Assembly (NCBI GenBank): GCA_006176705.1
Contig: QRFJ01000294.1
Location: 1,302,001 to 1,366,000, forward strand
Direction: 5' to 3'
Source: Cocos nucifera
Lineage: Eukaryota; Streptophyta; Magnoliopsida; Arecales; Arecaceae
Length of the DNA: 64,000 bases
In this document: positions 48,401 to 60,650 of the stretch, piece after piece
Numbering within the stretch: position 1 is the stretch's first letter
How the letters are laid out: every line of letters begins with the position of its first letter
Position numbers and translations under genes: made by a program
The notes under the pieces: generated by a model
What the model saw: the letters and a program-made list of their open reading frames with translations, nothing else
Databases searched by the model: none
What the model was told of the DNA's origin: nothing

Positions 48401-49575
48401 AACGGTGCAGAGCCCGAAAAAGGACTTCGGCAGTCGTCTTTTTGTACTCCCTTCTTTCGAATTTCAAACTCGGAAGTGGGGAGACCATTGCTGGGGATAA
48501 ACCCCGCTTCCATCGAAGTCCAGTCTGATGCTTAGCCTAATGCAATTGGTAATCACGGAAGAACTTCGATCGAAAATTTTTCTTCCAGCGGTCGAGAACT
48601 CCAGTCGAACTCCTCCAGCGGTCGAACCTCAATCGAACTTTTTCAAGCAGCCGAACTCCTCTAGCGGTCGAACCCCTTCCGGACTCCTTCAACGGTCGAA
48701 CCCCTTTCGAACTCCTACAGCGGCCGAACTCCATCCGGACTTCTCCATCAGTCGGACTTTTTCTGGACTTCTCCATCAGTCGGACTTTTTCTGGACTTCT
48801 TCCGGACTTCTCCTTCGATCGGACTTCTCCTTCAATCGGATTCCTCCAGGGGCCGAACTCCTTTCGGACTTCTCCTTCAGTCGGATTCCTCCAGGAGCCA
48901 AACTTCTTCCTGACTTCTCCTTCAATCGGATTCTTCTAGGAGTCGAACTTCTTTCGGACTTCTCCTTCCATTGGATTCCTCCAGCAGATTACTTTCAGAT
49001 TTCAGCTAGCATTCCTTCCGGATGATCCTCTCTAGCAGTATTCTTTTTAGGAGTCCGAACTCCTCTGGAATTGATATATGTCAAAGTTCTTCATCAATCA
49101 ACGCCTGTTTCCTCCTAATTTCAACTATTAAATCTCAACGAACGGGCACGTCACGACAGGCGACATCTCTCTCCGTAGCAAATCCCACACGGTCTCAAGT
49201 GGTCCACTATCGCACGGTTATGCCTGTCACTATCAGTCTGCTACAGGCGACACCTCTCTTTCCGTAGCAAACCCCATGCGGCCTACTATCGGACGGTTAT
49301 GGCTGTCACTATCAGTCCGCTACAGGCTTCGTCTATAAAAAGGGATCCTTCAGATACGTTTTCTCTAAGCTCTTTTCTCCTTTCCAAAATTTTGCTGACT
49401 TCTTTCCTGAGCACTCTATTTTTGTTGGCCAGAAGAGCTGACTTGATCGTCGGAGGGTCCTGCCGGAGCCACCACCATCGACTCCGGACGGAACTTTGTT
49501 TTGCAGGTCACCAGCGGCGACCTCTTCTTCCTCAACTCTAGCTCGATCCGGCGTCGACCAGATTCTGCACCAACA

Positions 49576-51595
49576 GTTTTATTTTGAGAAAAGAGAACAA
49601 TGACCTAAGTATATGAATTATTTTAAGCCCAGAGACTTGAACTTTAGTCTTAAGATTCTTCCACTATTTTATTCGAATTGGTAGCTTCTACCTCCAATTC
49701 GGAGAATTACTTTAATTTCTTAGTAGGTGCTAGAATCCACATAGATTGCACACAAATCCAACTATGGTTGGTCAACTCATGTACATCTAAGGATAGGTTC
49801 ATAATCAATTGTTTCTTTAAACAATTTCTAGTAATTTAATTTTGCCTCAGAAATCTAATCAATAGGCTAGGGCTTCCACTGTAAGGATCCGGTTAGGTTC
49901 AACCATTAACATGACTATACTTGGTGCATCTAACCAACGAATGATTAAGTCCAACTATGGTTGGTCAACCTAACCACCATTAGAGAGATACATCCAAGTC
50001 GTCATATGATGAATGATAATTCCATTAGTCAATAAGTACCAGGCGTATGGGTCTCCAATGATTATTGAGTTAATGGACTCATTATCAAACACCTTAATGG
50101 GAGCCTATGACTCAGTTATCTTCATAACTTTGTCATTTTAAGGATCTAATAATTTTAGAGGATTTAAAATTATGTATGATTTAAGGATAGAAAGGATATG
50201 GACCAATTTGCTTCCACTGACTTCACAAAGTCAAGTCCTCTCACTGACTTCTCAAGTCTTTGACAAGGACTAGGATCAACATCGGTTCATGGGTATCTAG
50301 AGTCTCATTGATTTCCTATGTGACATGGGTTAGCACGAATCAATGAGCAACCTAATCAAGATCTGATTAACCGCATTAGTCAGGTAAGTGAGATTGGCGG
50401 AAGGGTCTGCCAAGGCTTGCCTTAGATACCATCAGAAATGGCCAGATAAGTGGGCTACTAATTAAAAATCACCGGTCTGGGAATGCCAGACTTACCTTAG
50501 ACACCAATCGGTTTATTAGTTTTGATTTGGTCTACCTAAAAACTTGCGCTCGACCATTGAGCTACGATCAATATCCATTTGTTAGATGTATGGACTTTGA
50601 TCAACTACAACTATTGAATTAATCTATAAAAATGATCTAATCCTAATTAATTATTAATTAGATTTGATCAATTTCTTAACTTAGTCCATATTTAATCTAA
50701 CCCTAGGTCTAACCCAGTTAAGGACCTGATCAAAGCTAACCCATTATCCTTTAACTCATGTTTTATGAAATTATCTTAGGATCTTTAAATCACAAATCTA
50801 GATCCTAAACAATCATTTAATTCTCAATTAAGTTCAAAGCTTATGGGTTTGGGTTTATGGAACCTCATAACTAATTTCTGATTTGATCATTTAAAACATT
50901 TTCAAATTGGAAACGGTTTACATTGAATCATATTCAATATATGGTTTTAGATCTGATTTGTTTTAATATTTTGATCACGTCCTATGGTTTCGAATCTAGG
51001 ATCTTGTAGAAAGTAAGTTCTCAATTTAAATTTTACAAAACAAATATGTCATACATATACATTCTAGATTTAAAACAAAAGATACATATCAATATATGCA
51101 ACAAGAGGATTTAGATCTAAACATAAAATACATCATATGGATTAGATCATAAATCATTTAAATTTATATTTAAAATCTAAAAATAAATCATAAATCATTT
51201 TAGATCTCATCTTACATATTTATGATTTAGGTTATTCAGGTCAGCACATACTAGGACAATTTCTCCACTATAAGGGGTAAATCTTACAGTAGTACAATCT
51301 TATAATCAGTTTGTCCAATATGATATTATTTAGATCTAATCTAAATAATCTAAAATGGATCTAATATCTATTTATTTTAGATTTAAAATCAGAAAAATGA
51401 ATCATAAAATTATTTAGATCATATCTAACTTATTTATGATTCAAAAATAGATTAGCATATATTAGGACAACCTCTCCACTGTAAGGGGTAAATCTTATAG
51501 CAGGACAATTTTATATCAGTATATGCGATCTTTAGAGTTTTATTTTAATGCAAACATGATCATGTTATAATATAACCTAGATGCTTTGATACCAC
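49576..51595 (-). mobile_element. 5' internal region of element C (leader/gag side), decayed
   Basis: It lies between B and the right LTR of C and begins, on the minus strand, with the primer-binding site TGGTATCAAAGCATC (51574-51595 area). No gag frame survives. A diverged repeat with ctccactataaggggtaaatc occurs at 51264 and 51475. Confidence 0.65.
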
Positions 51596-54479
51596 TGATG
51601 AAAAATATATAGGGTTTCATGCTTGAATTTTAAAATTTTTTTGAAATAAAATGCAATGAAAGAAATAGATTAAACTATTTAATTTATAATAGCATGTAAT
51701 CTAATTATTAAACCCTACATTTAGGACCTATGACATGCCATAATGCATTCATAAATTAAAAATAAATATTTTAGTATGAATCAGATCAATACCCTAGATC
51801 TAGACTCTAGATTGCATCTAAGTCAAGAAGAGATCAAATCTCTTACCTTCAAATGGGTCGAAAATTTCGCGGTTGATTTTCGTTATTGCTTTTGGAGCCG
51901 CACATGCGTTCAGCCTTTATAGATAATCCATACGAGACTGCAACACAAATCGGAGGTTCGTCAAACGAAGATCCACTCGAAGTGCTAGCTTCTTGTGGAT
52001 CCCTCCTGATGGTTAATCAAAAATTATTCTCTGGATCTCTTGGACACTCCAAGAGACGAAGAATAAGAGGAGGAATAAGAGAGAAATCCAATTCTTGGAT
52101 CTTCCAAAAGTTAGAAAATAAAAATAAGAAAAAACACCCTAAGAGAAGACAGATCTTCTCTTTCAGGATATCAATGATTGATTTCCTGAAAACATCTCTA
52201 TGTTAGGATAAAAAGAGACCTTTAGGTTTTTCTCATGTTTCCAGATCTAACATTATCTGATTTTTCTTGTAGAAAAATTCCACAAATAAATAGAGAAGAA
52301 GGGTTCTTAAAGAAATCCTAAGAGAAGATCTTTCTTCTCTTCTTCTTCTCTCATCAGGATATGATCAGATCATGTCCAAAAAGAACATGCCCCAACAACT
52401 TGGAGCATTCATCCCCACACCTTATTCCTCTCTCTCTCAGATTTTTTATTATATAAAAAATACATAAAAGAATAAGAAAGAAAAACTTAAAAGAAAAAAA
52501 TCAAGAGAAGACAATTTTCTCTTACCTTTGTCCCTTCAAGACATCAACTTTTGATGTTTAGATGAAGACATCTTCTCCAAGAAACTTGGTGCCCCAAACC
52601 TCCATGCCCCCTCCTTTTCTTCTGATTTTTTCATGAATTTTTTAGGATTTTTCACATCCAAAGACATCTCATAGGAGGCGCCCCAATTAGATAAGGAATA
52701 TTAGGTCAAACCTAGTCTTAGATGGACTCTGAGAAGGAGTTTTAGGAGGCGCCCAACTCTTGGACGCCTCCCTCCCTATTTTTTTGGTGTGGAGATCAGG
52801 AAATCATGTACAAAACCAAAGGAAATAAGTGCACAAAAAAAAGAGAGGCATGGAGAAAAATTCCATAAGGAAAGGAGGTGTTTTGGAGATTTGGAACTAT
52901 CAAATAGAGTCCAAGTCTTAACAACTTTAACTATCAAATAGAGTTCAAGTCTTAACAACTTTCTTTATTTGACCAAGTCAAATAAAATTTCAAAAACACC
53001 TGGTAGGGGGTGTGGAGAATCTCTCTTAGGTGTGGAGAAACTCAAAAAAATCTGGAATTAAAAATATAATGGACGTGGGATCTTTCTTAGGTGGTGCGAA
53101 GGTGAAGGGAAGAGTCCTAGTTAGACTAGGACTCTCCAATGTAGATTAGGTCAAATCCAATTTAAATCTTATTTAAATTAGATTTGAATCAACCTAATTA
53201 AAAGACAATCCTAATCCAATTAGGAGTCTAATTAAATTAGATTTAATCAAATTTAAATCTGATTTAATTTCTAATCAAATTAGAAATTTGGTGCATTCAA
53301 GTCCTAATTGAACAAGGATTTGTTCTTCCTTGCAATTGATTTATCCAATAAATCAATTAGACTTAATCCAATTAAGTCCAAACCAATTGTAACTGAATCT
53401 AATTCAATTACACTTGATCTCAATCTAATTGCTCAATCAAATTGAGCCAATTAGCAATCCAATTGCTAATCGATCCTCTTGCAATACTTGTATTAGGTCA
53501 AACATCAATCGTATTGATTATTTGACCTAAGAACGATTCTCAATCATCGATTAACCATCTGATCAGGTTACAATCTCTTATGTATTATGTGACCCCATAG
53601 ATTCGAACTTAAGCTGGTAGCACAGAAACCAATTTTCGTACCAATCAGAATGACCATCTAGCAATGATATCTGACGTCCGGATAGGTCGAATATATGCAA
53701 AGCAACATTCTTAGAACCCTGGTCAATGGTTACCGTATAATTTATCCCTATGACCAGTAATGCTCAAGATGACTTCGAGTACGCTGTCAATAGTTATACA
53801 AGTCATTTCTATTGTCTTAAAATTTTGCAAATCCCGTAACTCACGAGAATTATCCAGGTCTAGGTTTTGCTAAATTGAAACACAACGAGACATTCTCTTC
53901 CTGAAGTTAATCAGGAGTGGTCAATCCTATCTTGACTCACATACCGACTTCACAAGTACTTGACTATACCCAAAAATCTTCCGAACTTATATTAGAAATA
54001 CAGGCAGTTCGGCATCAAAGTATAGTGAGTTGCTTGTAAGTCATCATGGTGATTTTAGGTTGGAGGGACACTTATACCCATTGGTCTTAGCTAGCTACTT
54101 TTGATAGTAGAGTGCTACATTGATCACGTTCAGTGCAGATGTACTCCTACATCTTTTCTGGATGCCATACTAGTGTCTCTACACCATTTGGTTACGAGGA
54201 CAATCAACGTATATGGCATACAGCGATCTATACTTGATAAGTTATCGTTCTTGTTAATAACTTATCATTTGGTCTTGAACAATTTAAGAACCATCCGATA
54301 AATTCTTCTTTATCGATTGATTATGGTTCTAAGAATTTCATCATAATTTAGGAGTTTATTTAAGGAAGATAGAATTTCTATGATGAACCAACTAAATAAC
54401 TATTATTATTAGATAATTCATATACGGGTTCGAATCATCTATAACTTAGATGATTGGCTTTAGAACACATTTCTCAACA
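51596..54479 (-). mobile_element. 5' LTR of element C
   Basis: 2884 bp. Starts TGTTGAGAAATGTG (54479) and ends CATCA (51596) on the minus strand, next to the primer-binding site. It has one copy of the 123-bp unit that is doubled in the left LTR, and its own ~37-bp duplication (aactatcaaatagag) at about 52887-52960. Confidence 0.88.
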
Positions 54480-54484
54480 CCCCT

Positions 54485-56191
54485 CGAGTCAACCATAATG
54501 CTTATGAACATTTTTACACGGACTTTTCCTAAGGAACTTCATAATTTGGCACCTTTACGTCAATTCTAGAATTTTGCCTCTTTGATAAACAAAAATCTCG
54601 TCTCTCTTTGATCAAAATCGGTGCGATCAAATGTTTTCAATCGCATTTTAGATTACGATATAGACTAATAAGATCAGTACAACGATTCTGAGATTGAGAT
54701 AAATGTAGGTTCATGTAAGATTGAGCTGGGATCAACTAATTACTAAAATATTATAGCAAGATCGATTATTAAAATCAATTGTATTTAGAGAATGAATTCA
54801 GCACAAATACTATGATGAAGCTTTGATCACACAAAAGATCATGGCCCATCTTGAAATAATTAGATGAGTGTAAAGGCGATCATGATTATGGCTTTAGACA
54901 ATAATAGTCCATGATTAAGAAAATAATCTCATGAAAATTTAGATCCAAAAAGTTGAAATCATGATTCCTATGTTTGAGTTGAGATCATAAGGACGGAAAG
55001 AATCACATTGGATTTATTTAGAAACTTAATAGACCAAATTCAATTAATAACTAACCTTAGATATAAGGTGGTCAAAACTTTTCTTAACACAATCAATATA
55101 GTCATATCATGATCAGCCTAACAATCCACTGTATTCACATCCCGTTTATGATAAAAACGTCTTTTTTGGAGAATCATATATTCCATCATAATATATTTCA
55201 AAACCACGAATACTTTCAATCAAAATTTAAATGACTCAAACCACCACACTTCCACTGTGTAACATTTTTTTTTCAAAGCTTCTTAATGATCTAGATTAAA
55301 ACTCTATAAAATTCAAGCAAAAGATTTTGTTGTTTAAGTACATTGGATCATAATTATGCCTCGAGATAATCATCATATTCGTTTCAAGCTATTAAATTCT
55401 AGACCGATTTGAGGTAGGCCAACTTTGGATAATTTAATTAACCAATTTGCAATCAATCTTTGTCTTTCGAGAAATTCAAATCTGTATTCTAATAATAAAA
55501 AATTCTAAAATTAACTCGCTTGTGAGCATAATAAATTCTCTAGAATCTTTCCTTCTAAATTAAACTCATTTAAACTTTTCAAAGTCTCTATAAAAAAGAA
55601 AATTAATATGAAATTCCACCAGTACTTCAATAATGGCTATACAAAATCCATGATCATCTCATAAATCTAATTTTAATATTTTTTTATAGGTTATCCAAGA
55701 TAACTTTCAACAAATTCAAGATTGCTATTATATTCTATATTCATATCAATATTAATTTTCCAAAATAAATTCAATGCTAACACAATATGATACAATCCAT
55801 CTATATTACTTAGAATATTTTCTACTATATCAGTTATTTAACCTCGATAGATTCTTCAAAATTTATCTAATGTCAATATTCCATACTTCAATCCTAAGGA
55901 TCATAATTTACATCTATAAGGAAAACTCAAACACTGTGTAATAATTTAATCGACTTTAAACATCCATAATTATTTTAAGATAATCAATCAAGATCCTAAT
56001 TCTATCCACTCTTACTAATCTAAGTTCTTATAATCTTTAATTTGAACTTTGATACCACTCTGTCATATCCTTAGTGTTCTTAATCTTATACTCAAATACC
56101 ATTTAAATCACAGTTCCTAGTGATATTAAACCTAAGCTCAAATATCCTTAATGCAGCCCTAGAGATCATAAACCTGGTTTTGATACCACTC
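54485..56191 (-). mobile_element. Internal region of gypsy-like element E, non-coding
   Basis: Continues E after the C insertion. A primer-binding-site-like TGGTATCAAAACC lies on the minus strand at 56176-56188, directly after the LTR end ...GGGCGTGACA. A second TGACAGAGTGGTATCAAAG lies ~131 bp further in (56045-56065). No gag or pol frame is readable in this 1.7 kb. Confidence 0.6.
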
Positions 56192-57391
56192 TGTCACGCC
56201 CTGAATCTAGCACTTGGATCGGGCACGTGATGTCGCACACTTCTTAAGACAAAGCTCTAAAGAATATGCAAGCTCTCCTCATTGCTCAATCCCAAGCCTA
56301 ATATGCTCTTCTGGATCTAAAAATAAAAAGAAAAGAGGGAGTGAGCTTTACGGGCTCAGTAAGTTCCTCTTATCTCTGGGTTTATTTTTGTATATATTCA
56401 TGTGTTTTAAAAAAATAGATTTTTGTATATAAAATATTTAGAAGTTATAAATTTTGAAAGTAAATACTGTATGCATGAAAAATAATTAAAAATATTGGAT
56501 CAAGCATGATGTCGCCTTTGCATGATACAAAATTGGAAAGAGTTGACTTCTTTATTATAATATTGTATGATTTTTGGAAAAGAGATTTTACACGCTCACC
56601 TTTGCATGAGTTTTTTTGAAATAAAATTATATATTGCTTTTTTGGAGGGTGTAAAAATTTGAATTGATATTGTCATGGAAAAAGTATATGTTATGTTATA
56701 AAAAATTTATTTATGAGAAAAACTCTTTAATTAGACTATGATTCGAATCTAGCTAATGGGACTGATCATTGGCCATACGTCAGAAATATGTTTCTTTTGA
56801 GCCTAACCAATTGGGGTTGATCGTTAGTAGAGCTAGTTCTTTCGGGCCTAGCCAGTCTGGACTAATCGTTAGCACACGTTAATGCATTCGCGTGTATATA
56901 TTTTAGAACTAGTCTTTTCGCTTTGTTATGGGGCTAATAGTGGCCATGTGAAGCAGAGCTAGTTTCTTTTAGGTCTAGCCAATTGGGGCTGATTACTGGC
57001 ACACGCTGATGAGTCGCGTGTTTGATTTCAGGAGCTAGTCTTTTTTGGGCCTTATCAGAGGGTTGATCGTGGCCGTAGTCACCAAAAACTGAGGGTCTTG
57101 GATTATATTGTTATGCATGGCATGTTTTGAAAGAAAGTTATGTTGTTACATGTTACCATTAAATTGTTATAGTTGGAAAATTGATTATGCTTGATCCTTT
57201 AGAGATATTGGTAACTTAGCCTGTAAAGCTCACTCCCTCTTTTCTTTCTTTTTTTTTTTCCAAGATCCAGAAAAGTGTATTGGGCTTGGGATTGAGCAGT
57301 GAGGAGGTCTTGCATATTCTTTAGGGCTTTGCCGTAAGAAAAGTGTGTGGCATCACGTGCCCAATCTGAGTGCTAGATTCGGGGCGTGACA
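56192..57391. mobile_element. Chimeric, head-to-head LTR of the E family with inverted ends
   Basis: 56192-56368 is the terminal ~177 bp of an E LTR in minus orientation (TGTCACGCCC... on the plus strand). 56369-57391 is the 3' part of an E LTR in plus orientation, ending GGGGCGTGACA. Both ends of the block are therefore the same LTR end, inverted, about 15% diverged. The join lies within a short match (tcagt..gttcc) shared by the two LTR positions. A minus-strand primer-binding site borders the left arm only. Confidence 0.7.
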
Positions 57392-58879
57392 AATTTAGTA
57401 AAGTTGGTTTCCTTTCTTCCTTTTAAAAGAAGTCAACTAGTGAATACAAAAAGTTCAGGTTTGCCATCTTTCACATGACAGTAATACATCAAAATGCTTT
57501 TAAGAGATGTCTAAATTAGCTGGAAATATACTGTTGGTTGTGCGTCATGATGTGATATCCTTTTGCTTTTTGTGTAATATTTTATACTGAAATCAGCCCT
57601 CCTCTTTTCTTTTCTTTTCTCTCTCTTCTCTGTTTTTTTTTTTTGCTTTTTTTTCATCTTCATCTATGATTGAATGAGTAGATAATAATTGCTAAATATG
57701 CATGTATTCTTTGAGATGTTCTAATGATCTGCAGGAAGAACATGGGCTTAGGTGCCAGCATTCATGACTTGAAAATTAAGGCTTGGCATATGTTAGTAGT
57801 ACTAGTACCTGTTTGAGCTTCTCTGTTTCTGACAACCATATGAAACATTAATTTAAAATGGACCTCATGTCAGTAAGTTAGGTGTTAAAGTGAACTAAAA
57901 TGACATGTTAGTGATGACAGACACGTGCCCTCATCATTGATAATAGATAAATCAGCACCATCCTAAATGTTACTTTCAGAAGAGATAATATAATCTTATT
58001 TAGGTGTCATGCCATGTATGCAGATAATATGTGAAGTTATGTGGAGTAAATAGCATCAGTGACTGAGCCATGACTTTGGGGGGGTGAGGTCAACAGAATA
58101 AGTCTATTAAAATCTTACAAACTAAAATGACCCCTTAAATTAAAGTAATATTGAAATGTTTTACCATCAAACTTCTTATATTCCTAGGGTATGTTAGAAG
58201 AACTCTGTTAGTTCATTAAATAAGGTTTCCATTATCAATTCCCAATCCAATTGCACAATCTATTTAATGGTAATTGGTTTCCTAATAACATGTGTTTTAG
58301 TATTATTTTTATGTCAACATTTGATTATGATATTATAGTCCTGTTTTGCTATTCCAAACCTCATGATGTTTCTATTTTCTTGAGAAATACAATCAGGTCA
58401 TAATGATTGACTTGGTGGACAAAAAATCTGAATATTTGTTAAACAAGTTGCTCCATTATACTTCCTTTTCCTCAAAATGACAAAAATATCCTTAATATTT
58501 GGTCCTCATCATGAGACCCATCGCTCCTAATCCTGTCATATCTTCATCATCATCAGCTTTTTTTCATTATTTTCCCTCAATGCTCATCTATGTGGCCTTA
58601 CCAGAAGGCTACCTCTCGCTTCAGCATTAAACCAAGAGCCTTACCATTCCTCTGCTATTTTCAAAATATTGGTTAGGAGATTTTACCTTTGTATGACAGA
58701 AACAGCTAATGGATCAAGCAGACTGCTATTTCTCATTGTAATAATCAGCAGCATTCATTTTAAGGGAATTAAACTGGTCTATCTTTTGTTGCTTTGATTT
58801 ATCAACAAGAGGAAACTGGATTAGTCTAGAATTAGTCACAGCTTATATAGAGCAGGTCAAATTGAACTGATATGAAATG

Positions 58880-58909
58880 TGCTCTCTCTCTCTCTCTCTC
58901 TCTCTCTCT
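58880..58909. repeat. (CT)n microsatellite
   Basis: About 14 uninterrupted CT dinucleotides following gtg. Confidence 0.9.
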
Positions 58910-59122
58910 AAAAGAAACTATTTGATATTTTAAAGCCATCTTAATTTCCTTTGCATCCCTTCAAAATTTTGAAGACACACAAACACAAGAAAAGAAAAAA
59001 AGAAACTATTTGATAGAAAAAAAATTTCTCCTGTTTTTAATAAGCCAGGTGTTTGGATGTTCATAGGATCTTTTTGCAAGAAAGGTTCATAGTCTCAGTA
59101 ACCCAGTTGGCATGGTATGGGT

Positions 59123-59327
59123 ATGGTACATACTCCATACGCAAAAGCATACTGATACAGTAATTGTGCAACTTTTCTTTTATTTTTTTTTCAATTTTGG
59201 TTGTTATGATTATTTTTAGGTTTATGGTACATACTCCATACGCAAATGCATACTGATATGGTAATTGTGCAACTTTTTTTTATTTTTTTTTCAATTTTGG
59301 TTGTTATGATTATTTTTAGGTTTATGG
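59123..59327. repeat. Two-copy tandem duplication, unit about 101 bp
   Basis: atggtacatactccatacgc occurs at 59123 and 59224, each followed by aattgtgcaactttt, a T-rich tract and ttggttgttatgattattt. The two units are nearly identical, so the duplication is fairly recent. Confidence 0.92.
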
Positions 59328-60339
59328 ACCAAACTTGGAGGCTGATCAATTGATGAAAAGATGGCTTCTGAAGCAATTCATTTATAGGTGCTTTTACACT
59401 TTCATGCACAATCCCATGCAGATTTAAATGTTCATGTGGCATCTACTGACTAAGCCCATTCTCTATGAATCTGGCATTCAACTTGACATCAACTATCACT
59501 CTTTCTTCTTTTGTCTCATTTTAATTTATTTTAAAGCTTGGGGTGGCAGTGATGCAGGCTTCCCTTTAACGATATAGTGTCAGAGAAACATCAAACTGAA
59601 TCCATGTTAAACAATGGCTTTTTGTTATGATTAAGGTTATTGTTACCAAAGCTTTGAAAAAGGCTAAATTTCACATTTACGATAACATAAAGGTGAAAGT
59701 ACCTTCTAATATAATTCTTGCTCCATTCTTCCTCCTATCTTTATGTATTTGAATCCGTTCCCTTGTTTTTGAACTGCTTATGCATAACAAAGATTTTTAA
59801 TTTCAGTCTCTGATGGTTATGAAAGAGGTGGTGATCAATAATTTATATGTACAACTCTACTTGCATTGTGCTGCTTTCTATTATTTTACCTATAGTTCTC
59901 GCAAGAGCCGCTTATGCAATCAACACTGTTATAAATGATTAGTACCTCTGTCATAATAAACAATGTAATTTGTTTACTTGTCCATCTGATTCATGTGCAA
60001 TTTTCGATCCGTAAACTGTTTAATAAATTTCATCCGCTGTTGCCATGTTAAAAATGAAATCCCAAGCACTGGTGTAGTCAGTGTGATGCTAGCACTTATT
60101 ATCTTACCTATATCGTAGTGGTTATCTAGAGGTGCTGAAATTAGAGTGAATTCATTTTCTATAGTTTGTTTTTGGTCTTAAGGGGTAAGTTCAACTTGTT
60201 TTGTTTTTTCCCACTACAGCTTCTGTCAAATATTCAAGACATTAGGAGCCCGTTTTGTTTCCAATTTAGTACAATTGCAGGAATGGAACAGTAGATGCCT
60301 TTTCTCATTCTTATTGGATTCATATAATTTGATTCCATG

Positions 60340-60650
60340 TATCAGTTAGTTGAATATTTCTTGAATCAAAGCGAAATAAAATTGATACCATTTGATTCCA
60401 TATTTCAATTAGTTGAGCATATTTGGAGTTGAAGGGAAAGCAGCTGACATGGCATTTGCAACACTTGAGCATCATGTCTGATCGTATGGAGAAATAAGTT
60501 CTTTCTAAACAAAGCGAAAGAAAGTCAATAGGACTTGATTCCATATATCTGTTGAGTATTTTTTAAAGTGAAGGGAAAGGAGCTGACATCCTGGAACTTA
60601 TTGCAACCCTTGAGCATCATGCTTAATCATATAGAGAAATGATTATTTTT
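60340..60650. repeat. Diverged tandem duplication, unit about 143 bp
   Basis: gattccatatttc at 60394 and gattccatatatc at 60537 start matching stretches that share gaagggaaag, agctgacat, cttgagcatcatg and tagagaaat/tggagaaat. An acaaagcgaa-type lead-in precedes both, and a further partial unit lies at ~60330. Confidence 0.75.

Larger units (their letters stand above)
43375..49575 (+). mobile_element. Element B: deleted gypsy/Tat-like LTR retrotransposon with repeat arrays
   Basis: LTRs 43375-44490 and 48489-49575, reverse-complement relatives of the A LTRs. The left LTR is followed by TTGGCGCTAGAGGAAGG (44494-44510), the same primer-binding region as A. The internal region holds decayed gag, a gag-to-integrase fusion produced by deletion, then two tandem arrays. 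The left outer end is TATTGG; the other three LTR ends are TG or CA. Flanking pentamers gcctt and gtttt match at only 3 of 5 bases, so the target duplication is unproven. Confidence 0.85.
33323..54479 (-). mobile_element. Complete copia-like element C carrying nested elements A and B
   Basis: Left LTR 33323-36333, right LTR 51596-54479, flanked by a perfect 5-bp target duplication CCCCT (33318-33322 and 54480-54484). The primer-binding site, TGGTATCAAAGCATC on the minus strand, sits beside the right LTR (51574-51595), so transcription runs right to left. Without A and B the internal region is only ~4.7 kb. Pol is degenerate and gag is not recognisable. LTRs of ~3 kb are long for Ty1/copia. 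The two LTRs differ at roughly one base in ten where I compared them, so C is old relative to the 14-kb duplication. Confidence 0.88.
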
